The notes: generated by a model not told the origin, from the letters alone. Shown: positions 6,938 through 15,593, numbered from the stretch's first letter. The stretch is 16,472 nucleotides of DNA from an uncultured Holosporaceae bacterium (GCA_947285985.1 CAMYPB010000014.1:1-16472); one strand, 5' to 3'. Made by a program: numbers and translations.

Positions 6938-8121
6938 ATTTCACTCGTATCCTCAAAAATATTGTTTTCCTTCACATTTAAAAATAAAACATTTTCAGAT
7001 ATTAATTCTTGAAATAAATTCTTATCCGTACCCGTTAAAAATATAAGGTTCCTCACACATGCATCTTCAAAACTCTTCCTTATTTTTTTTATATGTTTAA
7101 ACAATAACACACGATGATCAAAATCTAAATGGGCAATAACATCATCCAATAATAATATCAGAGTTCTTTGATCATGAGATAAATTTTGTTTAATAAAAGA
7201 CAAAAAAACTCCGAGTAAAATCATCTTCTGTTCCCCTGCAGAACAAAAATTCGCATACATTTGATTTTTTTGATGAAAAACCTTCCAATCACTCCTATTC
7301 GGTCCAAAAGTCGTTGAATTCGAAAAATAATCCTTCTCCCTTCTCCTCAACAATTCTTCAACATAACACTTCTTCAATCCTTCAGAATCATTATTATTAT
7401 TGTTCTCCCTAGAAGATATGATCAATCTCTCGATATCCCCCTCCATAAAATTTTTGAATATTGGAAAATCAGAGTCATAATATTGACCATCCTCTATCTC
7501 TCGACAAATATCCATACGAGTATTCGCAATATTTATTCCATTCTCCACAATCTTCGATTCAATAATACTCAACCATTTATATAGATATTCCTTATTATTA
7601 TGATTATTATTATCGAACACTTGCCTCAATATTTTTAGACGTTCACGTGTTAATTTTTCGTAGTCTGTTATATTCTTTTGATGATCAAAAAAACGACTAC
7701 AACAAAACATATCAATAAAATTACGTCTATCTGAAGGAGACATCATAAAAAGTCTATCAGTTTCGTATGTCATCCACAATATATAATAACCCTTTGAAAA
7801 TTCACTCAAATTTCGAACGTTTTTATCGGAAACTTTATATATTCTTCTAGATACTTTCTCTTTCTTAATATAACCCGATGAAAAAATTCCGTCCTCCAAG
7901 GAGATTGTTATATTCCAGAAATTCGAATTGTCATAACGAATCATATCGTCTAGTTTTGAATGTCTAAGTCCTTTTCCTCCTGAAAACATGGAGATAGCTT
8001 CCAAAACGTTCGTCTTCCCCTCCCCATTTTTTCCATACAAAACAAAGACATCATGATTATTCATATCTATACGAACAATATCATAATTTCTAAAATTATT
8101 TATTTGCAAATATTTATTCAT
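6934..8121 (-). CDS. recF: DNA repair and recombination ATPase RecF
   Basis: A 395-residue SMC-like ATPase that, with RecO and RecR, loads RecA at single-strand gaps. It begins with the family hallmark N-N-F-R-N-Y (8-13) and a Walker A at G30-K-N-G-E-G-K-T37. The ABC-type signature SAGEQKMILLG lies near residue 292, and Walker B LILLLDDVIAHLD near 322. The middle is divergent and Asn-rich (a run of four Asn codons near 230), as expected for an AT-rich genome. Its ATG overlaps the pssA stop by eight bases, and its TGA overlaps gyrB. The recF-gyrB adjacency is the common bacterial order, but dnaN, which usually precedes recF, is absent and pssA stands in its place. Confidence 0.95.
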   Translation of the reverse strand: MNKYLQINNFRNYDIVRIDMNNHDVFVLYGKNGEGKTNVLEAISMFSGGKGLRHSKLDDMIRYDNSNFWNITISLEDGIFSSGYIKKEKVSRRIYKVSDKNVRNLSEFSKGYYILWMTYETDRLFMMSPSDRRNFIDMFCCSRFFDHQKNITDYEKLTRERLKILRQVFDNNNHNNKEYLYKWLSIIESKIVENGINIANTRMDICREIEDGQYYDSDFPIFKNFMEGDIERLIISSRENNNNNDSEGLKKCYVEELLRRREKDYFSNSTTFGPNRSDWKVFHQKNQMYANFCSAGEQKMILLGVFLSFIKQNLSHDQRTLILLLDDVIAHLDFDHRVLLFKHIKKIRKSFEDACVRNLIFLTGTDKNLFQELISENVLFLNVKENNIFEDTSEI

Positions 8122-8902
8122 TATTATTATCTACTTGATTCTCTACCTCCAAAATTTTCTTTGCCTTCGAATAACTGAAGAATATAGAGATAAAGTATAA
8201 GATTGCAATTATGAAGAATGCTTTCCAAGTTAATGTAAAAATTATCCCAAAACTAACAATAACAAATAATAAAAATGATGTAAATTGTTCCCTTTTTATA
8301 TGGATTTTTTTTATCGAAAATGTTGGAATCCGGGATATGAGAAGTATTGCTGAAATAATCATTGTTATAGAGCAAATATATGGGGATCCAAATATTTGAG
8401 AATTAAACGCGTTATACCCAATAATTGGAATAATCCCAAGAACAGCTCCAGCAGGTGCTGGAACTCCTGTGAAAAATTTTCCAGAAAGTGGAGTCTTGAT
8501 ATTCTCAATATCGTGAGTATTGAATCTTGCAAGTCTCAAACACATACATATCGAAAAAAATACGCATACAATCCATCCAAATCGTCCGAATTCCGATAGA
8601 CTATATATATACATAACGATCGCAGGAGATATCCCAAAAACCGCAAAATCAGACAATGAGTCTAATTCAGCCCCAAATCTCGAACACGAATTGAATAATC
8701 TCGCAAGACGTCCGTCTGTCGCGTCCAAGAAGGCAGCCCCCACTAAACATAATAACGCGTTCTCCCACTGATTGGATAGAGCAAATTTTATCTGCATTAA
8801 TCCGAAAAATAAAGATGAAATAGTCGCAAGATTAGGGAGTATTTTTGAAATAGGAAGCCTCGATAATATTTTACTTTTATTATATTTTATACGTCTTTTC
8901 AT
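8114..8902 (-). CDS. pssA: CDP-diacylglycerol--serine O-phosphatidyltransferase
   Basis: A 262-residue integral membrane enzyme making phosphatidylserine from CDP-diacylglycerol and serine, the route to phosphatidylethanolamine. The CDP-alcohol phosphatidyltransferase signature is complete: Asp60, D63-G64, A67-R68, then eight residues, G77, D81 and D85. The remaining sequence has about six to eight hydrophobic segments, and the short basic N-terminus fits the membrane PssA type. RFGAELDSLSDFAVFG is close to other alphaproteobacterial PssA proteins, which separates it from PgsA and phosphatidylcholine synthase. No psd is next to it, although the two are often neighbours in this class. It is first in the operon with recF and gyrB. 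The start ATG is preceded by a purine-rich stretch without a perfect SD. Confidence 0.93.
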   Translation of the reverse strand: MKRRIKYNKSKILSRLPISKILPNLATISSLFFGLMQIKFALSNQWENALLCLVGAAFLDATDGRLARLFNSCSRFGAELDSLSDFAVFGISPAIVMYIYSLSEFGRFGWIVCVFFSICMCLRLARFNTHDIENIKTPLSGKFFTGVPAPAGAVLGIIPIIGYNAFNSQIFGSPYICSITMIISAILLISRIPTFSIKKIHIKREQFTSFLLFVIVSFGIIFTLTWKAFFIIAILYFISIFFSYSKAKKILEVENQVDNNNE

Positions 8903-8945
8903 TATATCTTATCTTCTCAAAATAGAAAAACTCTAAACTCAAATG

Positions 8946-8954
8946 ATTATATCA
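8946..8954 (-). promoter_or_regulatory. Extended -10 promoter of the pssA-recF-gyrB operon
   Basis: TGATATAAT (8954-8946) is a perfect extended -10 (TGnTATAAT) with no good -35, which this type does not require. The predicted transcript start near 8939 gives a leader of about 37 bases before pssA. Confidence 0.55.
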
Positions 8955-9037
8955 CAAAACACAAATATATATAAAAAAATTGTATTCCAAATGTCACGTA
9001 TCAAAAAAGTGTATGGTATAATAATAAAAAAAGACAG

Positions 9038-9066
9038 GGATCTAATCCTCAACGAAACTAGATCCA
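9038..9066 (-). terminator. Intrinsic terminator after the 9093-9911 gene
   Basis: On the minus strand GGATCTA pairs with TAGATCC around a roughly 15-base loop (stem arms near 9060-9066 and 9038-9045 on the plus-strand numbering), followed by CTGTC and a run of seven T. It separates the exported-protein gene from the pssA promoter; an attenuator role is possible but less likely, because the pssA promoter lies downstream of it. Confidence 0.5.
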
Positions 9067-9092
9067 ATCCTATATAAAAGAAAAATTTTGTA

Positions 9093-9911
9093 TCAGACAA
9101 GACAGTTATGTCTAACATTGAAATCAATCATTTTCTTTAGAAGTCCGACATAGTCATCCTCAACGGATAGATCGTCCTTCAATAAAATAATTGGAAGAGA
9201 ATGTCCTACGGCTTTATCCTCACATAAATGAGAAAAAATATACACATCTATAGGATTTTTTATATCTTTCTCACAACGTATGAAAACACTTTGAGATATT
9301 TCTTCTTTTGAATCAATACTATTGAATATTTTCTTACAATTATTATCATTAATACTAGAGACATGATTTATATTTGATCCAGAATAATTCGCGATATCCT
9401 TCCATATCTCATCTATTTCATTGAGACCATTCCTATTCGATAACATATCTCCAAACTGATTGGGACCCACTCCCATAGCGTATATAGGACATAACTCTTC
9501 ATATAACCCTGAATTTGGGAGTATCATACATTTTTTGTGTATAAAACGTTGATCATTCACATCATCAAATATGATGCCATCCCTTTTTATAAAGTTTTTA
9601 TTAAATATTTTTATTTTACATATTGAAATTCTTAGGTAAAAATTCAGACTCCCATCAAATTCATCAACCTTCATATCATATATCAAAGATGGATTATAAT
9701 TTCTCACTCCTTCAAAATAAAAATTTGATACTTTTAAAACGTCCTTACCATTGAATTTCGTTATCTCAAATTCCATATCTTCAAAATCTCTTTCATATTG
9801 TTTGTATACGTCACGCATCACAAACTCTTTTGCATTGGAATCAGTATGAGAAAAAGAAAATGTCCATAAAATAGACAAAATCACAACACCAAAACTCTTC
9901 ACTCGAACCAT
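9093..9911 (-). CDS. Exported protein of unknown function
   Basis: A 272-residue protein with no family I can name. The N-terminus has a signal peptide: MVRVK, a hydrophobic run through W16-T-F-S-F, and a likely cleavage after S-N-A (residue 27). The mature domain has seven cysteines and a mix of beta-like segments (for example SLNFYLRISICKIKIF) and acidic loops. The end is V-R-H-N-C-L-V. The frame can be extended upstream to 9935, adding eight residues. ATG 9911 was chosen because GGAG sits eight bases before it and because a standard n-region results. It is flanked on both sides by terminators, so it appears to be a single-gene unit. Being unplaced, conserved length and domain cannot be judged. 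Confidence 0.65.
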   Translation of the reverse strand: MVRVKSFGVVILSILWTFSFSHTDSNAKEFVMRDVYKQYERDFEDMEFEITKFNGKDVLKVSNFYFEGVRNYNPSLIYDMKVDEFDGSLNFYLRISICKIKIFNKNFIKRDGIIFDDVNDQRFIHKKCMILPNSGLYEELCPIYAMGVGPNQFGDMLSNRNGLNEIDEIWKDIANYSGSNINHVSSINDNNCKKIFNSIDSKEEISQSVFIRCEKDIKNPIDVYIFSHLCEDKAVGHSLPIILLKDDLSVEDDYVGLLKKMIDFNVRHNCLV

Positions 9912-9984
9912 AAATAATTCTCCAAAAACATTCATAAAGTTCGATGCAGAGTTTTACATAATTTATATAAGAAATCCATAAAAA

Positions 9985-10018
9985 AAATAGAGGTATTCAA
10001 TAAAAAATACCTCTATTT
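9985..10018 (-). terminator. Strong intrinsic terminator after the 10033-10686 gene
   Basis: A perfect 13-bp stem (9985-9997 with 10006-10018) has an 8-base loop. On the minus strand the stem ends in TTT and continues into a further run of T, giving a classic rho-independent terminator 15 bases after the stop codon. Confidence 0.8.
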
Positions 10019-10032
10019 AATAAATGATAAAA

Positions 10033-10686
10033 TTATCTATATTGTAAACTATCTGATAACATTGGACTGTTTGACACATCAAGAGGATCAGAAACGAGAC
10101 CTTCTTCCCGTTGCATCCCTATAATTTCTTGCTGTCTAGTTCTCACAGGAACCCTTGTTAATTTTTTCAATTTTCTTTTTAATTCATTATTCAAAGGACC
10201 ATTATAATATGTATACTCTTCATTATTTTTCTTACTATCACCAATTATCACAGCAGAACCATTCGGATCTGGATCTATATCTGACCCATTATCATCATCA
10301 TCACGAGGATCACGTCCACTGTTGAAATTATTATTCCATTCTTTTTTATTAGGTTTCATGTCCTTGCTAATCTTTATCGCATCACTAATTTTTAAACAGA
10401 GCTTTAACAATTCTCTCCTCACTTCATAAGATTGCTCATGCAATACAATTGTTAAAATTTTTCCTCGTAATTTAAATAAAGAGTTAACATTGTAATTAAA
10501 TTCAATACATAAATCCTCAGCACTCATATCTACATATTGTAAATAATCACTCACAACTAGATTTTGATCATTAAATTGCGAATTTTGACGATCACGAACA
10601 TCATCATTTGAGATTGATGCACTACATTGCTCAACGCCAAAAAGAACTCCAAATAAGAATAAGGATGTTATAAATTTGCTTTTCAG
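10033..10686 (-). CDS. Secreted protein of unknown function with a non-ATG (CTG) start
   Basis: Read from CTG at 10686 this is a 217-residue protein. The next usable start, a GTG at 10554, would give 173 residues and no signal peptide. Upstream of that GTG the frame stays open for 44 codons that read as an ideal signal peptide (M-K-S-K-F-I-T-S-L-F-L-F, then cleavage after C-S-A at residue 23). AGGAGG (10698-10693) stands exactly six bases before CTG. Between the upstream in-frame stop (10716-10714) and GTG 10554 there is no ATG, GTG or TTG; only two ATT codons and CTG sit after the SD. The mature protein has a helical N-half, an acidic low-complexity stretch (D-P-R-D-D-D-D-N-G-S, then D-P-D-P-N) and a basic helix K-R-K-L-K-K. 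Family unknown. Confidence 0.7.
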   Translation of the reverse strand: MKSKFITSLFLFGVLFGVEQCSASISNDDVRDRQNSQFNDQNLVVSDYLQYVDMSAEDLCIEFNYNVNSLFKLRGKILTIVLHEQSYEVRRELLKLCLKISDAIKISKDMKPNKKEWNNNFNSGRDPRDDDDNGSDIDPDPNGSAVIIGDSKKNNEEYTYYNGPLNNELKRKLKKLTRVPVRTRQQEIIGMQREEGLVSDPLDVSNSPMLSDSLQYR

Positions 10687-10692
10687 AATAAT

Positions 10693-10698
10693 CCTCCT
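10693..10698 (-). promoter_or_regulatory. Ribosome binding site that fixes the CTG start
   Basis: AGGAGG reads on the minus strand at 10698-10693, followed by ATTATT and then CTG. It is the strongest SD in this stretch, and the six-base spacing is ideal for the CTG. The nearer ATT codon (10689-10687) would be only three bases away. Confidence 0.75.
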
Positions 10699-10777
10699 AA
10701 AAAAAGCTAAAACTTAATACATACACAACATAATGTTACTATATAAATATTAAAAATTCGTTAATAAACAAAAAATA

Positions 10778-13144
10778 TTATGAAAAAATAATCTCTCGCT
10801 TACCCGTATGATTTGGGGCTGATATAATCCCTTGTTCTTCCATTTGTTCGATAATTCGAGCAGCTCTGTTATAACCAATTTGTAGTTTTCGTTGTATATA
10901 GCTTATTGAAACTTTTTTATCTCGTAATATTATTTCTTTTGCTTCTTCAAATAATTCGTCAACTTGATTTTTGTCACTATTATCCAGTCCAAAGATGTTA
11001 TCAGACGATTGATCAACAACGATATCAACGTATGAGGGTTCTTTTTGTGTTTTTATATATGAAACTATTCTTTCAACTTCTATATCCTTGACGAATGGCC
11101 CATGCACTCTCATGATCCGACCACCTCCTGCCATATACAACATATCTCCCTGTCCTAAAAGTTGTTCTGCACCTTGTTCTCCAAGGATTGTACGACTATC
11201 AATTTTTGATGTAACCTGAAAACTTATACGAGTTGGGAAATTCGCTTTAATCGTTCCTGTTATGACATCGACAGAAGGGCGTTGAGTTGCCATAATCAAG
11301 TGAATTCCAGCGGCTCGTGCCATCTGGGCGAGTCTTTGAACTGCAGATTCGATATCTTTTCCAGAAACAAGCATAAGATCGGCCATCTCATCGACAATAA
11401 CGACGATATATGGCATACTTTCAAAATCCATCTGTTGAGTTTCGAAGATAGGACGACCTGTATCCTGATCGAATCCAGTTTGAACTTTCCTGACGAGTAA
11501 TTCTCCTTTTTCTTTGGATTCTTTCAATTTTTTATTGAAACCGTCTATATTTCGAACTCCCAACTTTGACATCTGTCTATATCTATTTTCCATTTCGTTC
11601 ACAGCCCATTTCAACGCGAAGACAGCTTTCTTTGGATCTGTCACAACGGGAGTCAAGAGGTGAGGAATTTCGTCATAAACTGATAATTCGAGCATCTTGG
11701 GATCAATCATTATCAATTTACATTCGTCTGGAGAAAATTTGAAAAGGATCGATAAAATCATGTCATTTATCGAAACAGATTTTCCAGATCCTGTTGTTCC
11801 CGCAACTAATAAATGAGGCATTTTAGACAAATCCGCTAGAATCGGATTTCCAGCAATATCTTTCCCCAACACTATCGGAATACCTGTATTGGACTTCTTA
11901 AATACTTCACTTGACAATAATTCTCTTAGATATACTGTCTGTCTCGATTTATTTGGTAGTTCAATACCTATTGCATTTTGTCCTGGAATCAAGGATATTC
12001 TTGCAGAAATCGCACTCATAGACCTCGCGATATCATCACTCAAACTTATGACACGAGATGTTTTTATTCCAGGGGCCGGTCTAAATTCGAACATCGTGAC
12101 GACAGGCCCTTGTTTTACATTCAAAATCTCCCCCTTAACTCCAAATTCTTCAAGGACATTACACAACTCTATAGACAACGACGATAATTTCTCTTCATCC
12201 TCATATATCGAGCTTTTTAATTGATATTTATCTAATAAATCAATACTCGGCAAAACGTATGTCGCGCTTCCAATAACCGCATTCTTCATCACAGAATCAA
12301 TATATAAACTATCATTATTATCATCTTTATTATCTAAATTGTTGTCATCTACTGTATTTGATTTATCATTATTTATAAAAGACTCATTATTACTTAAAGA
12401 AAAATCATCGTGACTTTCATTATCATCTTTTATGTTAGTGTTCAAATCATCCTCCCAATGAGAAAGATCCTCCTCAGGATTGTGATTATTTTTATTTTGA
12501 ATTTTAGTATGTTTTATTTTTAAAATATCGATAATTTTATTGAAATAATTTATAAATTTTGGTGCATTTTCTCTAAAAGCTGAAAAATTTATAAATAATG
12601 CTTTTTTTATGATAAAAACCCATAAAATACATATAAAAGAAAACACAAATACATTCAAACTAGAATTCCGAAGAATATCGATAAACAATATTTTTGTGAG
12701 GATATATCCTATCATTCCCCCTGCATAATAATTTATATTAAATTTTAGAAGAATACTGGCAAAAAATTCACGACTTGATATGACGGTCATGACTATAGAT
12801 CCCATAAAAATATATAATGACATTATTAAAAGTTTATATCGTATGAGATATATACGACCACTTATATAATTTATACCCCATATAAAGAGGAGTATACTCA
12901 ACATAAAAGACATTATTCCCAAGAATTGGACGAGAATATCTGAGATATACGATCCCACATCTCCCAAAATATTCTTCGCATCGTCATTCATCGAGGCCAC
13001 GAATATAGAATCATCAACATTTGAATATGAAAAGAGAGATATAAAAAAGATGAGGGAAATAAATATAAGAACAATCCCTTTTAAAATATCGTTTGATGAC
13101 CTATCCTTTATATTCCTTCTATAATCTCTCTCTTCTCGTCTCAT
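10778..13144 (-). CDS. ftsK: DNA translocase FtsK
   Basis: A 788-residue septal DNA translocase that pumps chromosome termini through the closing septum and activates dimer resolution. The N-terminus has about four membrane segments (about 23-42, 70-92, 100-122, 160-182). A low-complexity linker (about 215-280) is rich in Asp and Asn. The motor follows: EFRPAPGIKTSRV, Walker A GTTGSGKS near 448, DPKMLELS, and Walker B VVIVDEMADL near 585, then MATQRPSVDVITG and RISFQVTSKIDSRTILG. The last 60 or so residues are the gamma winged-helix domain that reads KOPS sites (SISYIQRKLQIGYNRAARI). Intact membrane and gamma domains favour FtsK over a plasmid or SpoIIIE-like mover. The ATG has only a weak SD. 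A 72-base gap separates it from mnmA upstream; no clear terminator follows it, so the exported-protein gene downstream may be co-transcribed. Confidence 0.96.
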   Translation of the reverse strand: MRREERDYRRNIKDRSSNDILKGIVLIFISLIFFISLFSYSNVDDSIFVASMNDDAKNILGDVGSYISDILVQFLGIMSFMLSILLFIWGINYISGRIYLIRYKLLIMSLYIFMGSIVMTVISSREFFASILLKFNINYYAGGMIGYILTKILFIDILRNSSLNVFVFSFICILWVFIIKKALFINFSAFRENAPKFINYFNKIIDILKIKHTKIQNKNNHNPEEDLSHWEDDLNTNIKDDNESHDDFSLSNNESFINNDKSNTVDDNNLDNKDDNNDSLYIDSVMKNAVIGSATYVLPSIDLLDKYQLKSSIYEDEEKLSSLSIELCNVLEEFGVKGEILNVKQGPVVTMFEFRPAPGIKTSRVISLSDDIARSMSAISARISLIPGQNAIGIELPNKSRQTVYLRELLSSEVFKKSNTGIPIVLGKDIAGNPILADLSKMPHLLVAGTTGSGKSVSINDMILSILFKFSPDECKLIMIDPKMLELSVYDEIPHLLTPVVTDPKKAVFALKWAVNEMENRYRQMSKLGVRNIDGFNKKLKESKEKGELLVRKVQTGFDQDTGRPIFETQQMDFESMPYIVVIVDEMADLMLVSGKDIESAVQRLAQMARAAGIHLIMATQRPSVDVITGTIKANFPTRISFQVTSKIDSRTILGEQGAEQLLGQGDMLYMAGGGRIMRVHGPFVKDIEVERIVSYIKTQKEPSYVDIVVDQSSDNIFGLDNSDKNQVDELFEEAKEIILRDKKVSISYIQRKLQIGYNRAARIIEQMEEQGIISAPNHTGKREIIFS

Positions 13145-13216
13145 AAGATCTATTTCTATTATAATTTAAGTCAAATCCAATTATATACGAATTTTCAGAT
13201 ATTTAAAAATTAAATA

Positions 13217-14242
13217 TTACAAAATAATCCCCGCTCCAACGACTATATCATCGTCATACATCGCGCATATCTGTCCCTTGCAGATCGCAGTTATAGGATT
13301 TTCCAAGAGTTTTATTATGGCTGATTTCTTATCGTCTAAAACTTTGACAATCGCATTATTTTTCTTGGAACTCGATCTGAGTTTAACAGTCGTTTGAAAC
13401 TCGGACGTATTTTTATCAATAAGCCAATTTATATCCCTTATTTTCAATTCCCTTATATTCAAGAATTCTTCCTCTCCAACGTATATAATATTATTCTTTG
13501 GATCCATATCTATAATATACAAAGGATTTTTATAAGATATTCCAAGTCCCTTCCTCTGACCTATCGTATAATTGTTTATACCATCATGATATCCAAGAAC
13601 AATATTCGTCGATATATGAATAATCTTCCCTCGAGAATCCTCTATAAAACGTTTTAAAAAAGATTTATGATCATTATTCGGAATGAAGCATATGTCTTGA
13701 CTATCCTTCTTCTCAGCGACATGTATCCCATATTTCTTTGCAAGTTCTCGAGTTATATCCTTCGAAAAAATGTCTCCCAAAGGAAAATCAATGAGCTTTA
13801 AATTGTTTTTATCGACGAGTGACAAAAAATAACTCTGATCTTTTTTTTGATTTGGATGTTCTCGAAGAGGAAAATTCCTGACATAATGACCAGTCGCCAT
13901 CATATCGGCTCCCTTCGATAATCCAAATTTCAAAAGTCTATCCATCTTGATATCACGATTACAAAATACACACGGATTTGGAGTTAGACCATTCCTATAA
14001 TAATCGGAAAAAACATCAATAACATTATTCAAAAAATCTTCCCGCAAATCACAGACATAATGATCTATCCCCAAAAAATCACAGACTTTTTTCGCGTCAT
14101 CTATAGCCTGCTTGGAATATTCATGTAAATACATCGTTATTCCAAAGATATCATGTCCCCTATCCTTCAAAATCGCTGCAACAACAGATGAATCAACCCC
14201 TCCAGACATCGCAACAGCATACGTTTTCTTTTTATTATCCAT
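13217..14242 (-). CDS. mnmA: tRNA-specific 2-thiouridylase MnmA
   Basis: A 341-residue enzyme that thiolates U34 of Lys, Glu and Gln tRNAs with ATP and a relayed persulfide. The PP-loop SGGVDSS is at residues 13-19. Catalytic Cys91 stands in N-P-C-V-F-C-N, and the partner Cys185 in S-Q-D-I-C-F-I-P. ATGHYVRN, YFLSLVD, FPLGDI and GQRKGLGIS are all present. Compared with most alphaproteobacterial MnmA proteins the segment after strand two is short: the S-x-x-G-S-C-C-A-G-x-D stretch before the Y/I-D-D-A-K-K-V helix is missing. The catalytic residues are unaffected. TTG at 14248 would add two residues; ATG 14242 was preferred, and neither has a clear SD. Together with mtaB it forms a small tRNA-modification neighbourhood. 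Confidence 0.96.
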   Translation of the reverse strand: MDNKKKTYAVAMSGGVDSSVVAAILKDRGHDIFGITMYLHEYSKQAIDDAKKVCDFLGIDHYVCDLREDFLNNVIDVFSDYYRNGLTPNPCVFCNRDIKMDRLLKFGLSKGADMMATGHYVRNFPLREHPNQKKDQSYFLSLVDKNNLKLIDFPLGDIFSKDITRELAKKYGIHVAEKKDSQDICFIPNNDHKSFLKRFIEDSRGKIIHISTNIVLGYHDGINNYTIGQRKGLGISYKNPLYIIDMDPKNNIIYVGEEEFLNIRELKIRDINWLIDKNTSEFQTTVKLRSSSKKNNAIVKVLDDKKSAIIKLLENPITAICKGQICAMYDDDIVVGAGIIL

Positions 14243-14305
14243 CTTCAAAAAAATATGAAAAAAATTTTAAACAAAATAACAACAAATATATTAGCACCAA
14301 AAATA

Positions 14306-14344
14306 ATATGGCCAAACAAAATAATTTATATCATCTGACCATAT
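14306..14344 (-). terminator. Intrinsic terminator after brnQ-like gene
   Basis: A 9-bp stem with one G-T pair (14336-14344 with 14306-14314) has a 21-base loop and is followed on the minus strand by TATTTTTGG. It starts 17 bases after the carrier gene's stop. The long loop lowers confidence. Confidence 0.5.
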
Positions 14345-14360
14345 ATAAAAATTATTTAAA

Positions 14361-15473
14361 TTATCGAGATTTTTGTGTCGCAAAATAATAAACAATACGC
14401 GCAAAAACAAAAATAATAAGAAAAGGATACAAGGCCTCCAAAATAATCCCTAAAATACGACATATCTGATCAAATCCAAGAAGTGAGCATCCAAAAGTTA
14501 AAATCCCAGTTATAACAAGTAAAACTTGCCTATTAAATCTTTCCTTCAATATATCTTTATGTATAAAATCCGTGAATACTGATGAAAGTGCAATATTCGT
14601 TGCAAGACACGAAACAGCTATAACAATCGCAACAAACCACGATGCACTAGGCCCCATAGAAACCTCTGCAATTTTCGTAAATAACGATTCATTTGGAGTT
14701 CCTTGCAAAAGAACGGCATACTGCGACCCTATCAAAGTCAATCCTATATAAACAATACTCAAAGCTATCGCCCCAACAATACATGCAAATAATGCAAATT
14801 TTAAGAATAATTTTTTATTATTTTGTTCTTCTTGAGGTATAGAGTTTTTTATATAAAAATAGACAGTTGAACCCATCAAAAACGAGGCCAACAAATCCAT
14901 CGTCTGAAATCCTGTCTTCGTACTCGTCATAAAACACTCTGAGACAGGAATATTTGAGACAGGGATATCTTGAAATGATCCCCCTAAATATAATGCAAAT
15001 ACAACAACAAATATAACACCCCCAAATTTAAGAGGAGTGAATATAACACCTATCAATTGGACAATCTTTCCAGGATGCCATGCGAGAAGTATTGTTATTA
15101 GACAGTATAGAAAATTGAATAAAACTTCATTGACAAAGGGAGACGCAATATGAATTCCTCCAAACGCAACGTTGACTCCCCTCGCCGTAACTCCAAAAGG
15201 ACCCGCGATCAACATCAAAATAATCATCAAAATAAATGTCCCCTGTTTTCCTATAGGAGATAAATATTTCTTATTATCACCATCAAATAAAAATGCTCCA
15301 TAATATCCAACAATTGGAATAACAACTGTACTTAATATCCAACCCGCTATAACCCACATATAATTTGATGTATAATCCTTTCCTAAAATTAAAGGGAAAA
15401 CTATATTCCCGGATCCAAATATCATAGAAAATATCGCAAATCCAGCGATCGTCGCTTTCTTTGTAAAATTCAT
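14361..15473 (-). CDS. brnQ: Branched-chain amino acid carrier, BrnQ (LIVCS) family
   Basis: A 370-residue multi-pass inner-membrane protein with about 11-12 hydrophobic segments. By family it imports leucine, isoleucine and valine with a cation. The N-terminus K-K-A-T-I-A-G-F-A-I-F-S-M-I-F-G-S-G-N-I matches the family start (GF-x-x-F-x-x-F-x-G-A-GN-I-x-FP). GPFGVTARG and the following TM layout also agree. At 370 residues it is somewhat shorter than the usual 430-440. The frame can be extended to 15539 through a TTG, but that TTG is inside the -35 box of a good promoter. ATG 15473 has GGGG nine bases upstream and lies about 31 bases after the predicted transcript start. Import of these amino acids fits an auxotroph living in a host; the exact substrate is not shown by the sequence. 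Confidence 0.88.
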   Translation of the reverse strand: MNFTKKATIAGFAIFSMIFGSGNIVFPLILGKDYTSNYMWVIAGWILSTVVIPIVGYYGAFLFDGDNKKYLSPIGKQGTFILMIILMLIAGPFGVTARGVNVAFGGIHIASPFVNEVLFNFLYCLITILLAWHPGKIVQLIGVIFTPLKFGGVIFVVVFALYLGGSFQDIPVSNIPVSECFMTSTKTGFQTMDLLASFLMGSTVYFYIKNSIPQEEQNNKKLFLKFALFACIVGAIALSIVYIGLTLIGSQYAVLLQGTPNESLFTKIAEVSMGPSASWFVAIVIAVSCLATNIALSSVFTDFIHKDILKERFNRQVLLVITGILTFGCSLLGFDQICRILGIILEALYPFLIIFVFARIVYYFATQKSR

Positions 15474-15510
15474 AAAAAAATACCCCATATATCGTGGATA
15501 AACTCCATTA

Positions 15511-15539
15511 AGTATATCAAAAAATATCAAATATCTCAA
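15511..15539 (-). promoter_or_regulatory. Promoter of the brnQ-like gene
   Basis: TTGAGA (15539-15534), a 17-base spacer and TATACT (15516-15511), with TGA directly before the -10, form an extended -10 type promoter. Transcription would begin about 31 bases before ATG 15473, which excludes the longer start at 15539. Confidence 0.7.
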
Positions 15540-15593
15540 GTTTTATCATATTTATCACAACATTATGATAATAATATATCTTTTTTTTACTCT

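Noticed and set aside
8939..9127. A minus-strand 62-codon frame between pssA and the exported gene
   Set aside because: It runs across a terminator and the pssA promoter, overlaps the end of the exported gene, and has no SD.
10687..10777. A terminator after ftsK
   Set aside because: Only a 5-bp ATTAA/TTAAT pairing is present; nothing convincing was found.
15497..15508. A DnaA-box-like TTTATCCACG in the brnQ leader on the minus strand
   Set aside because: It is a single copy with one mismatch to TTATCCACA; no cluster or AT-rich unwinding element with it, so not an origin despite recF and gyrB nearby.
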